From Bacteroidales bacterium (GTDB lineage: Bacteria; Bacteroidota; Bacteroidia; Bacteroidales; Tenuifilaceae), in the NCBI GenBank assembly GCA_013141385.1, contig JABFRB010000016.1:186001-250000 (forward strand): a stretch of 64,000 nt of DNA, written 5' to 3'. This document shows, piece by piece, positions 31,170 through 40,290 of the stretch (positions are counted from its first letter, which is position 1; each line of letters opens with the position of its first letter). The position numbers and the translations under genes are program-made. The notes beneath the pieces were generated by a model. That model made no database searches. It worked only from the letters and a program-made list of their open reading frames with translations, and was not told the DNA's origin.

Positions 31170-33119
31170 TTAGTTTAATAAAAGGCCTTTACAAGCTTTA
31201 AGCAATTTGTCGTTATATGGGATTAAGTCAAACACACTGCCACGTGTTATCCATATATCAGGAGATAATCCTTTATTCTCAATAATTCCTACATTTGAAT
31301 GATATATTTTGGGCGTTAAGCAATCTATGCTAAAGTAAGCTCCTGAAGGAAAAGTAATACCAAACCTACTTTGAAGAGCCCCACATGTTCTTGAAGATCC
31401 CATAAATATTGCTTTTGAACAATTACGCATAGCTTGAATAAAATCTTCTGAAGCACATGCTGTATTTTCATCACCAATTATTACAACCTTAATTGAAGCA
31501 GGGATTCTGAAATTGCAATTTGGATTTAATACTAATGATTCGAATTTTGAGCTATCAATTAAACTCATAGCATGGTGATAAACTGATGGTTTGTCGATAA
31601 ACATCGAAAATATTTGCATCCCATCCGAAGATGAACCGCCAGGGTTACCGCGTAGATCAATTATTAAACCCTTACATTTTAATATCTCATTGTAATGATT
31701 TCTAAATCTAAGAAATACATTTCCATCCATACGATTAGCCCTAAAATAGGCAATACTTTCATTTAATATTTTAAAATCACAATGTTTGGGTTTAAAATTT
31801 TCTGGCACTCTAAATTTCTTATTATAAAATAACGTTACATATGATGTTTTTTTAAATTCCTTTCTTGATTTATACCCTAATATACAACTATCTTGTTTAG
31901 CACGATTTAAAAGGGATGTAATTGTACTGCTTCGTTTCCTCTCGGTAATTCCAATTTTACTTTTCGACAAACTATCGATAAGAGTTTCAATAGGAATATT
32001 GTTTACAGATACAATCTCATCACCTAAATGAAGTTTTTTACAATAAGTACTATCAAAAATTGCAGCAACCACAACCTTACCATTTATTTCGAAAAGCCTA
32101 ACAGGAGAATTAACTAACTCATCATTATCTCTGGAGGGAGGTTCAATAAAGAGATGCCCATCATTGAACTCCTGAATAAGAAATGTTGCTATTGCTTTTG
32201 TAAATGTTTTTGTTGAACAAGTATCTTGATATTTTACACATAATTTAGAAAATTCATTTCTTATATGGCTTTTATTAATCCTCCTTTCAGAATAAAAAGG
32301 GTAAACATCAATTAAATTGAATATAAAACTTTTAATCAATCTATTTTCTTTACTAACATTATAATCCTTGCATACAAGATCAAAATAATTTGAGAACTTC
32401 TCTAACTTATAAGTTTCTTCGGTTGAAAGTAAAATGTTATTATTAGGAGTATAAAAACAATTTTTAGTCAAAATAGTATCAGACCTGCCCTCTGTTCCTA
32501 GTACTTTATCCAAAAAAGGATGAATACACTCTTTGTTTATTTGTTTACGATTTCCAATTAATAATTCTCCAAATATAAAATCAAACGGTTCATGTATATT
32601 ACTAATTGTTGCATCTATTTTAATTGAATCTATTATTGAAAAAAGTAAAGAATCCTTTGCAGACTCCTCGTAAAACCAATCATTTACAAGTTCATTTTGA
32701 GGAGGTTGGTATCCATCTTCTGTAATCAAGAAGTCTTTCGAATACCATTTATTGTTTAAATATGTATGAAATAAAATATTATAGCTTTTAACATTTTTAG
32801 TATATACCTTTTGGTACAAAAAAGTAGAGTTTTTAATATTCATTATTCTTGGGTTCAATCTCTTTATCCAAAGAATTAAAGAATTATCTTTATGAAAATC
32901 TGAGAGTTTGGAGGTTATCCTGCAACCTGTTGTCAAAGAAGAATCTAAATCACTATAATAAACAAAAAACAAACCACTATCTTTTTTTATGTTACTGTCT
33001 TGCTTGATAGAATACATAATATTTAGTATAGAATCCTGTTTATAAACAGCCTTCCATTGAGCATTAATCTCACTGAATTGTAAAAAGCAAAAAACAAATA
33101 TTACTAGTAGTTTTGTCAT
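31170..33119 (-). CDS. Exported S41-family (C-terminal processing) peptidase
   Basis: 649 residues with signal peptide MTKLLVIFVFCFLQFSEINA. The first 250 residues are unassigned. A PDZ-like segment (LGDEIVSVNNIPIETLIDSL) lies near 355-375, and the S41 core follows with IIDLRGNPGGSSSDGMQIF and catalytic Ser in ENTACASEDFIQAM. GLSPDIWITRG closes the domain, as usual. S41 enzymes cut near C-termini of exported substrates. It lies directly upstream of the five precursors, so processing of their shared acidic C-terminal tail, or of the exported product, is a testable idea. Its start abuts the UPF0489 gene's stop. Confidence 0.83.
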   Translation of the reverse strand: MTKLLVIFVFCFLQFSEINAQWKAVYKQDSILNIMYSIKQDSNIKKDSGLFFVYYSDLDSSLTTGCRITSKLSDFHKDNSLILWIKRLNPRIMNIKNSTFLYQKVYTKNVKSYNILFHTYLNNKWYSKDFLITEDGYQPPQNELVNDWFYEESAKDSLLFSIIDSIKIDATISNIHEPFDFIFGELLIGNRKQINKECIHPFLDKVLGTEGRSDTILTKNCFYTPNNNILLSTEETYKLEKFSNYFDLVCKDYNVSKENRLIKSFIFNLIDVYPFYSERRINKSHIRNEFSKLCVKYQDTCSTKTFTKAIATFLIQEFNDGHLFIEPPSRDNDELVNSPVRLFEINGKVVVAAIFDSTYCKKLHLGDEIVSVNNIPIETLIDSLSKSKIGITERKRSSTITSLLNRAKQDSCILGYKSRKEFKKTSYVTLFYNKKFRVPENFKPKHCDFKILNESIAYFRANRMDGNVFLRFRNHYNEILKCKGLIIDLRGNPGGSSSDGMQIFSMFIDKPSVYHHAMSLIDSSKFESLVLNPNCNFRIPASIKVVIIGDENTACASEDFIQAMRNCSKAIFMGSSRTCGALQSRFGITFPSGAYFSIDCLTPKIYHSNVGIIENKGLSPDIWITRGSVFDLIPYNDKLLKACKGLLLN

Positions 33120-34010
33120 TTATTTTATGTTCTCAACGTTATTAACCTCAATCTTGAAATGATTATTCAAATGTTGAAGTAATGTGTCCTCAATATATTT
33201 CCATTGATCATCAGGTGTATAGCCACTATATCTTGAACGGCATATTGAAATAATTGAAGGTTTCACACTCTTTGTTATAATGTTGTTTACGAAATTTTCA
33301 ATCCTAACTAAAATCTCATTTTCTGAAACCCTAAATTCATTAGGGTATATCTCACGATAATTATTTAAGACATAAAAATATTTTTCGCCTTTTATTTCTG
33401 CATCAACTTTTCCTATCCCGAAATATCTTAATCTATGATAATTATTTTTCTTGAAATTGTCATATTCTTCTTTCGTTATCTCAAGGTATAATTCATTTAA
33501 TTCATTCGGATTACCAGAGCATGAAAAATAATCTAGATCTATATCCAAAACAACTCTTTTTTTGGAAGGAACTGTTTGAATTGGTTCAAGGTGATAATCA
33601 AAAAAAACTCTATCAGGATCTTCTTTTATTTCTTTCAAATCTTTTACTTTTCCAGACATTAACCTCTTTCCTGCTTGATTGTATGATCTAACATACATCT
33701 TAGTACCCTTTGTTTTTTCTACACGATGTTTTTGCCTTATCCAGTAGACTTTATTAAATATACTTTTATATACCGCAGGTATTATAAAGCCCGCTATTCC
33801 AAGCTCTGAATACGTAAAATCTTTAATTTCTTGAATATCCCCATTCAACTCATGGATTGATCTATTAAATCGTGGAGTCCCCATATCGGAATGCTCATCC
33901 ACATGAAAAAGTATATTTTCCCTTGGGGGTATTATGCCATGTTGTATTGCATAGTTCCATACAATAAAGGCCTCGTGATGTTCTTCAATGATGAAAGCAG
34001 GTATTGACAT
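33120..34010 (-). CDS. UPF0489 family protein
   Basis: 296 residues from ATG 34010; a TTG at 34034 would add eight unconserved residues. The N-terminus MSIPAFIIEEHHEAFIVWNY and the following ENILFHVDEHSDMGTPRF are the UPF0489 signature, and VVLDIDLDYFSCSGNP near residues 165-180 adds a metal-site-like set of acidic residues. The His/Asp-rich motifs resemble those of arginase-type or other metal hydrolases; the biochemical role of the family is not known to me. It is followed without a gap by the S41 gene. Its inclusion in a peptide locus suggests a hydrolytic tailoring step. Confidence 0.75.
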   Translation of the reverse strand: MSIPAFIIEEHHEAFIVWNYAIQHGIIPPRENILFHVDEHSDMGTPRFNRSIHELNGDIQEIKDFTYSELGIAGFIIPAVYKSIFNKVYWIRQKHRVEKTKGTKMYVRSYNQAGKRLMSGKVKDLKEIKEDPDRVFFDYHLEPIQTVPSKKRVVLDIDLDYFSCSGNPNELNELYLEITKEEYDNFKKNNYHRLRYFGIGKVDAEIKGEKYFYVLNNYREIYPNEFRVSENEILVRIENFVNNIITKSVKPSIISICRSRYSGYTPDDQWKYIEDTLLQHLNNHFKIEVNNVENIK

Positions 34011-34068
34011 AGTTATTCTAAAATTTATATACAAATATGTGACTTATATTAATGGTATTCATCCAGAC

Positions 34069-34848
34069 TTATTTGATATCTATTACGCTTTCTTGACTAC
34101 CTATACCAACCCCTCTCACAATCCCTTTATTTCTAAATTCAGAAGGTGATTTGCCAAATACCCTAATAAAACACTCAATAAATCTCTGTTCATTCGTAAA
34201 TCCCGACAAGTTTGCAATTTCTTTAATTTTCAAGCCGGTCCTCTTTAAAAGTTCAACAGAATGCATTACTTTAAAATACATCAACAATCGTTTAGGAGAA
34301 CAAAGTTTGTTCTTTTGAAATTCTCGCGAAATTGTACTTTCGGTTACTCCTATATAATCAGCAATATCAGTAATAGTAAAAATGTTAAGATAATTTTGCT
34401 CTATAAAAGCTAGTATTTTTTGCATATTCATTGGGTGATTTTCAATAAAAATAGAAAATTTAGTTAGTGTTATCTTTGTATTATGAATGTTTGAAAGTTT
34501 GCTGTCAAGAAGATTCAGTTCTGAGTATGCAAGTACTTCTTTCACATTACAAGTTCCAAGAAAATGTGAAGTTCTGTAACTAGGTTCCTTTAAAATGGCT
34601 ATACTGTAAATATTTGGAAAACTAGCCCCAATATAGTTTAAGATAATATACTCATCTGTGGTTTGTTCAAAGTTTATATACAACAACAAGATATCAAAAT
34701 GGTATTTTGTAAGTTTATAACGTATTTTTGATAATGTGCTTACAAAGTGACATTCATATCGCGTTAAATAAGGTTTAAAAATATATTCATCATTGTGATT
34801 ACAAATTATTAAAGAAATATTTTTTCCCATTCTGTCAATATTATCCAT
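34069..34848 (-). CDS. AraC-family regulator with a degenerate receiver-like N-terminus
   Basis: 259 residues. Residues 155-250 are a complete AraC/XylS double HTH (FTITDIADYIGVTESTISRE; IKEIANLSGFTNEQRFIECF; FGKSPSEFR). The first 125 residues have receiver-like strand/helix spacing (ISLIICNHND; HFDILLLYINFE), but the phospho-acceptor Asp position is Tyr, so it is probably not phosphorylated. It lies inside the minus-strand locus between the GT5 gene and the UPF0489 gene, 58 bases before the latter, and is the likely local regulator of the precursor genes. The ligand, if any, is unknown. Confidence 0.82.
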   Translation of the reverse strand: MDNIDRMGKNISLIICNHNDEYIFKPYLTRYECHFVSTLSKIRYKLTKYHFDILLLYINFEQTTDEYIILNYIGASFPNIYSIAILKEPSYRTSHFLGTCNVKEVLAYSELNLLDSKLSNIHNTKITLTKFSIFIENHPMNMQKILAFIEQNYLNIFTITDIADYIGVTESTISREFQKNKLCSPKRLLMYFKVMHSVELLKRTGLKIKEIANLSGFTNEQRFIECFIRVFGKSPSEFRNKGIVRGVGIGSQESVIDIK

Positions 34849-35036
34849 CGTGTATATAGTATAGGTTTGGGTCGTTAATAATTATTAAAACAATCAGATA
34901 TAAAAGTGAATACCTCCATCTGATTTTCTATTTGCATGTTAAGTTTGCTTTTGCCTCTTATAATCTAACTAAAAATAATTAAACACTTTTAATTGTGTTA
35001 ATAAGTCCAACTTAATTCGAAATTTAAAAAGACATA

Positions 35037-36581
35037 CTATGTCGTTTCATTTATTAGAACCTTATTAATTTCTATTTCTTGAAAAAAACTAAAATAGTTT
35101 TGTACATTTTTATCCCATGAGAAATCTTGTGTCATTGCATTTTTTTGTATTTGTTCCCAGATATCCCGATGGTTCTTATAAATTTCGACTACTTTTTTAG
35201 TTGTAAACAACAGGTCTTTCCTACTAAAATTATTCATATAAAAGCCTGTTGGTATGTTATTTTTCTCAAAATAACAGTTAATCGTGTCTTTAAGTCCCCC
35301 TACTGGATTAACAATGGGTACTGCTCCAAAAGCCATAGAGTACAACTGAACTAATCCACAAGGTTCAAATAATGATGGTAATAATACCACATCAGCAGAG
35401 GCCAAATATAGGTGAGCATCCTTTTCATTATAATATGGGTTATAATAAAATGATTCAGTAAATTTTTGGCTTATTAAAGTCAACGCTTCGTGAATTTTTC
35501 CATTTAGTCCGCCTGCTGGAGCACCATATATAATGAATTTAGATTCTAGGTCAAGGAATTTCTCAAAAAAAGCTGTTGCTGCATTTTGATCTTTATCATA
35601 AGCATCATAAAACAAATTGATACCCTTTTGCTCAGAAAGTCTGCACATATATAGTATCAAAGGAGTATCCTTAATATTTTCAGATTTAAATCCACAATTT
35701 TTAAAAACTTCCTTTTTGAATTTTATTTTTTTATCTTTAGAATTGATGTTAAAATTATCTTTTAAATAAGGGCTATTTGAAGGGTGCCATATTTTGTAAT
35801 CTGCCCCATTTAATAATCCCACAATCTTTTTTTCACTTTGAGATACAAATTTTAAGTTTTCATGCGGTAAATTGCCATCTGTCAGTTCTTTTGCATAATT
35901 TTCGCTCACAGTCAAAATTGAATCCGATTGATTAATAGCCAACCCGAGCATTGTTGCAAACCCATATCTATTATATAAATCTCTGATAAGCAAAAGGGTT
36001 TCTTCTTCCAAAAAAGGTAAAACATCTTCAAAAATATACCCTTGATAACCATAATTATGGATAAGGATAAAACTTAAAATATTACGACTACAACTAGTTT
36101 TAATTGTTTTTAAAATTGAAGGGTATGCGAATACACCAGCTGCATGCCAATCATGGCAAATTATATGCATTACATTTGGGATTCGAAGTTGTATCAACTT
36201 TAATACGGCCTTTCCAAAATACAAGAAAATAATGACAGAAGATAAGTTTTTATATGGGTTATTTCCATTTAATGAGCTAAAACCAAAATTGCAAAAGACA
36301 TACTCATCTTCCATGTTAAGGAAATAGTATTCTACATGGTTTTTTGTAAGATAGTAGTATTTGAACTTATACTCAACCCCTTGAAATTCAACAAAAAAAT
36401 CATTTGATATATAATTATTAAAATGACTCATCATTCCTTTATAATAAAAAGAAATAACTACATTACTGTATTCCTTTGATAAGTATTGAGGTAAAGCAGA
36501 AACAACATCACCCAAGCCTCCATTTTTATAGAAAGGAGCAACCTCATAAGCAATGTGTATAATCTGTTTTTCTTTTTCCAT
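35037..36581 (-). CDS. Glycogen synthase-like glycosyltransferase (GT5)
   Basis: 514 residues. The N-terminal GT5 starch-synthase domain starts IIHIAYEVAPFYKNGGLGDV, with the glucosyl-donor loop as KNGGLGD (classical KxGGLGD). The C-terminal GT-B half has ILYMCRLSEQKGINLFYDAY and LLPSLFEPCGLVQLYSMAFG with the catalytic-region Glu. The usual reaction is alpha-1,4-glucan extension from ADP- or UDP-glucose. Length is near the 470-530 norm. It is encoded next to a GH13 enzyme and inside a peptide locus, not next to other glycogen genes, so a specialised substrate is possible. Confidence 0.85.
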   Translation of the reverse strand: MEKEKQIIHIAYEVAPFYKNGGLGDVVSALPQYLSKEYSNVVISFYYKGMMSHFNNYISNDFFVEFQGVEYKFKYYYLTKNHVEYYFLNMEDEYVFCNFGFSSLNGNNPYKNLSSVIIFLYFGKAVLKLIQLRIPNVMHIICHDWHAAGVFAYPSILKTIKTSCSRNILSFILIHNYGYQGYIFEDVLPFLEEETLLLIRDLYNRYGFATMLGLAINQSDSILTVSENYAKELTDGNLPHENLKFVSQSEKKIVGLLNGADYKIWHPSNSPYLKDNFNINSKDKKIKFKKEVFKNCGFKSENIKDTPLILYMCRLSEQKGINLFYDAYDKDQNAATAFFEKFLDLESKFIIYGAPAGGLNGKIHEALTLISQKFTESFYYNPYYNEKDAHLYLASADVVLLPSLFEPCGLVQLYSMAFGAVPIVNPVGGLKDTINCYFEKNNIPTGFYMNNFSRKDLLFTTKKVVEIYKNHRDIWEQIQKNAMTQDFSWDKNVQNYFSFFQEIEINKVLINETT

Positions 36582-36722
36582 TTCTTATAAACTATACAAA
36601 ATATACTATTTTTATTATCTAAATTCCTGTTCTCTAGACTCTTTAATAATCAATCACTATGTTTCATTGCAAATAATCTAGGTTAAACCTTTTATTTGAA
36701 ATATTTTGAACTGTTATTATCC

Positions 36723-38726
36723 TTAAACAACCGATTGTATTTGCTTTCTTGCTTTTTGACTATCATTTGTTTCAGAAATATCTAATTGTATAATGGTGAT
36801 ATTTTTTTCAAGTATTTCAACATTTTCTTCATCGGTTCTCATTCCCATTAACACTTCAGGTTTTCCATATGAATAAATAAAAACATCCGTATTCATTATT
36901 ATCTTTTCTTCAGAAAAATTCATCACAAAACAAACGATATTCGTATTGAATTTTCTAGTAATAATCAGCAACTTCTTACTGTTATCAACATATGGGATCT
37001 CAATATTGCCATAATCAAAAACCTCCTTAAATTGATTTCGAATCTCAACTATTTTTTTTAAAAATTTAATAACTTCTGAATCTAAATCATATCCGTTCCA
37101 GTCCATGGAGCATCTATTATCTTCCATTTCCCCAAGCAACAAATGTTCTTCCCCGTAATACAAAACAGGTGTTCCTGGTATCGCTAAGAGTAAACACAAG
37201 GCCAACAAATAGTCCTTCCTATTCTTCAATTCATAATAAAATCTTGGCAAATCGTGATTACTTAAAAAATTCCATGAGTGTTGAATAGCCCAAAATGAAT
37301 GCGAATAGTTATATTCCATAAGTTTATTGGCCAATTCAACAAGAGTTATTCTTTTTTCAATAAAAAAAAGTTTAAAAACATCTATATATAAACCATAAGC
37401 AGTTATTCCATCGCCACCAACTTTATTAACAAAATCTTCGGTATCATCGTGAAGGTTTTCTCCAATTAGAAGTATATCTTTTTTGATATCCTTAACTGCA
37501 TTTACAAATTTGGACACAAAAAAATCTGGCATTTCACTGCTCACATCAATACGCCAACCATCGATATCATAACTGGTTATCCAAAATATTGCAGATTCAA
37601 TTAAATATTTTTGAACTTCAATATTGTTAAAATTAAATTGTGGTAATTCTTTATATCCATGCCAACAACTATAGTTTTTTTCATCTATTAAAACAGGAAA
37701 CTTTTCAATTATAAACCAATCTCGATATTTTGATTTTTCTTGAAAGTTTAATATATCTTGAAATGCGAATAAATCCACACTGCAATGATTAATTGAAATA
37801 TCCAAGATTATCTTTAAGCCTTCGGTATGTATCTTTTCAACTAATCTTTTAAAATCAGCATGAGAACCTAATACTGGATCTACTACTCTATAATCAATAG
37901 TATCATACCTGTGTGCGCTTTTAGCATGAAATATTGGATTTAAGTAAATGAATTTGATTCCCAATTTTATAATTAAGGGGATTTTTTCAATTATCCCTGA
38001 GATGTCTCCGCCATACCAAGTGTAGGTTTGATGTAAACTTCCCCATTCCTGAAAACTTGGATTGCTGATCTGGTTTTTTGATTTCCAAAAAGCATCTGGG
38101 AATATTTGATACCCAACACCTAAGAATGGGGTTTCACTATTGAATTTTGGAAAGATAAAGAACACATCTTCATTATAATCTTTCGAGGCTTTGTTTTTAT
38201 CTAAGAGCCAATATTCTCTTTCTCCAGCACCAAATTTGATAGCAAATTTTTTTTGATCCCGTATTTTATACCTAAGATTCCAGAATTTAATATTTCTATA
38301 CTCAAAGCATATATGAAATTCAAATTCTTGAAATTTATCATTTACTAGTTTCACTTCATTTATCCAAGAATAGTAACTAATGGCCTTGAATTCGACTAAA
38401 TCATCCTTAATGTAGGAAATAAACCTTGGAGTATTGTTAAAATACAAATGGGTAAATATTTCTGATTTTACTATTATAGGAACTCTAGATTTTAAATCCT
38501 GACCCACCAAAGGTGTATTAATATCAACATACTCGATTGTAAAATCATCATTCAAATACAAGTGATAATAGGAAATCCCTATAGGTAAATCTAATTCAAC
38601 AATAAAAAAATCATTTTTCTTCAACATTTCTTTGCGATAATACCTTCCCTTTGCTGGAAATATACCTATCGTAATACAATGAATATCCTCTCGACCCTCT
38701 CTATGTATTATTACCTCTTTGATCAT
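36723..38726 (-). CDS. GH13 alpha-amylase-family enzyme (neopullulanase/cyclomaltodextrinase-like)
   Basis: 667 residues with no signal peptide, so cytoplasmic. An N-terminal beta domain (1-195) is followed by the GH13 barrel with all conserved regions: ILDISINHCS (Asp309, His314), GWRIDVSSE (nucleophile Asp394), LLIGENLHDD (acid/base Glu423) and LSNHDLPRF (Asp492). FGAGEREYWLLDKNKASKDY near 165-184 resembles the N-domain of maltodextrin glucosidases. A C-terminal beta domain follows. Expected reaction: hydrolysis or transfer on alpha-1,4-glucans. Its ATG overlaps the stop of the condensation-domain gene (ATGA), so it is translationally coupled to it. Confidence 0.86.
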   Translation of the reverse strand: MIKEVIIHREGREDIHCITIGIFPAKGRYYRKEMLKKNDFFIVELDLPIGISYYHLYLNDDFTIEYVDINTPLVGQDLKSRVPIIVKSEIFTHLYFNNTPRFISYIKDDLVEFKAISYYSWINEVKLVNDKFQEFEFHICFEYRNIKFWNLRYKIRDQKKFAIKFGAGEREYWLLDKNKASKDYNEDVFFIFPKFNSETPFLGVGYQIFPDAFWKSKNQISNPSFQEWGSLHQTYTWYGGDISGIIEKIPLIIKLGIKFIYLNPIFHAKSAHRYDTIDYRVVDPVLGSHADFKRLVEKIHTEGLKIILDISINHCSVDLFAFQDILNFQEKSKYRDWFIIEKFPVLIDEKNYSCWHGYKELPQFNFNNIEVQKYLIESAIFWITSYDIDGWRIDVSSEMPDFFVSKFVNAVKDIKKDILLIGENLHDDTEDFVNKVGGDGITAYGLYIDVFKLFFIEKRITLVELANKLMEYNYSHSFWAIQHSWNFLSNHDLPRFYYELKNRKDYLLALCLLLAIPGTPVLYYGEEHLLLGEMEDNRCSMDWNGYDLDSEVIKFLKKIVEIRNQFKEVFDYGNIEIPYVDNSKKLLIITRKFNTNIVCFVMNFSEEKIIMNTDVFIYSYGKPEVLMGMRTDEENVEILEKNITIIQLDISETNDSQKARKQIQSVV

Positions 38727-40177
38727 ATTTTAGACTTGTCATAAAGCATTAATTCAATATCTTGTATTTTTTGAGTAGTGTTTATTTTAAAACTATCAAT
38801 TAATTGAAGATAACTATTGAATATAAACTCGATTGTGTCTTTTGAAAACAAGCTTGTTTTATAGCCACAACTTATATCAATAATATTGTTATAAATTGTA
38901 ATACCACAATCAATATTAAAATAGGGATTTCCAGCGTTTTCTCTATGTACCGCTTCTTGATTATAATTATTATTTATTACATCCTCAGAACCTATAATAT
39001 TTAGAAATAAATTACTAATGCGATGGAAGGGAACATCAGAATCGCATAATGCCTTTTCAAATGGGTATATTTGGTGTCTTAATGCTTTAAAAAAACCAAT
39101 ATAAACATTTTTAATATAACCTATTAAATCAATAGATTCTTCTATTTTATAACGAAATAAAACTGTATTTGTCAAACAGCCTATAATATTGTATAATTCT
39201 TTTCGCTCCCTTGTATTCGAACATATCCCGATAATATTATCTCTTTCACCAGTCAGTTTGTAAATTAGAAGGTGAAAGGTTGCAATGATTATATGAGGCA
39301 TACTAACATTTGATTTCTTTACCAATCCTTTTAAAATCGTTAGCCGTTGTGAATCAATTATAAAATGATAACTAGCACCTCGCTCAAACTTTAGAAAAGA
39401 AACCGTTCCAAAAAAATCATTCTCCATCTTTGTAGATATTGTTCTACAACATTCATTTATTTCTTTTCGAATTGTTTCCTTGTATGAAGTACTCTTATTA
39501 GATTTACTATTTGCGAATAGGGTTGTTAAATTATTACTTGGTAGTTCGTTTAAAACATTTTTCCAATACAATCGATATTTTTCTCCCTTATCACTTCTTA
39601 AGATTTCATTTATTTCGGTTACATAATCTTTATATTGAAAAGTTTTAGGAATATCAATACTTTCACCATTTAAATATGCTTCATATATTAAAGACAATTC
39701 TTTCTTAATAAAATTAATTGAACTATCATCAGAAATCATGTGAGGTGTCACCATAAGTAAGATACTTATTTTTTCATCAAACATTACAAGCTCCGCACGC
39801 AACCAAGGACGCTGATTACATTTAAAAAGCACTTGACTAAAATCGCTCCTTAATTGATCAAGTTGCTTTTCTTTATTCTTAGATTTGTTAAGATTTGTTA
39901 TTTTAATATTAAAGAGTGCAGAATCGTGATCCCATATTTTCTGCTTTACCTCACCATTTACCATTAAAAGAGTAGTTCTAAAGATTTCATGACGTTGAAT
40001 TAAGATATCAAAAGCCTTCTTGAGTGCTTCTAAATTCAAATTTTTTATTTTAATTGAACCAGAAACATTGAAAGGAACAATTTGTTTTTTAGTTTTAGCA
40101 TATAAATGCCCTATGAAAGCTGCTTTTTGAGTTTGTGATGCTTCATAGTATATCTGATTTTCGTTACTCTCTTTCAT
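38723..40177 (-). CDS. Stand-alone condensation-domain protein
   Basis: 484 residues forming a single NRPS-type condensation fold. QTQKAAFIGHLYA is the C1-like start, ALKKAFDILIQRHEIFRTTL is the C2 motif, and LMVTPHMISDDSSI is the active site, where canonical HHxxxDG reads PH(146)xxxSD-D: the second, catalytic His and the Asp are kept, the first His and the Gly are not. NIIGICSNTRERKELYNIIG and the following NTVLFRYKI correspond to later C-domain motifs. Stand-alone C domains can join an acyl group held on a carrier protein to an amine or alcohol. The acyl carrier protein at 26521 and acpS at 21837 supply what it would need. Confidence 0.83.
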   Translation of the reverse strand: MKESNENQIYYEASQTQKAAFIGHLYAKTKKQIVPFNVSGSIKIKNLNLEALKKAFDILIQRHEIFRTTLLMVNGEVKQKIWDHDSALFNIKITNLNKSKNKEKQLDQLRSDFSQVLFKCNQRPWLRAELVMFDEKISILLMVTPHMISDDSSINFIKKELSLIYEAYLNGESIDIPKTFQYKDYVTEINEILRSDKGEKYRLYWKNVLNELPSNNLTTLFANSKSNKSTSYKETIRKEINECCRTISTKMENDFFGTVSFLKFERGASYHFIIDSQRLTILKGLVKKSNVSMPHIIIATFHLLIYKLTGERDNIIGICSNTRERKELYNIIGCLTNTVLFRYKIEESIDLIGYIKNVYIGFFKALRHQIYPFEKALCDSDVPFHRISNLFLNIIGSEDVINNNYNQEAVHRENAGNPYFNIDCGITIYNNIIDISCGYKTSLFSKDTIEFIFNSYLQLIDSFKINTTQKIQDIELMLYDKSKI

Positions 40178-40290
40178 ATCATTGTTTGATTAGTAGCCTT
40201 CTTTTAAGTCCTATGAAATAATCAAATAAATTATTTTTCTTTTAAGCCTTACTTTCCGTTAATTAAAATTCAATATTCGTACTCATAATA

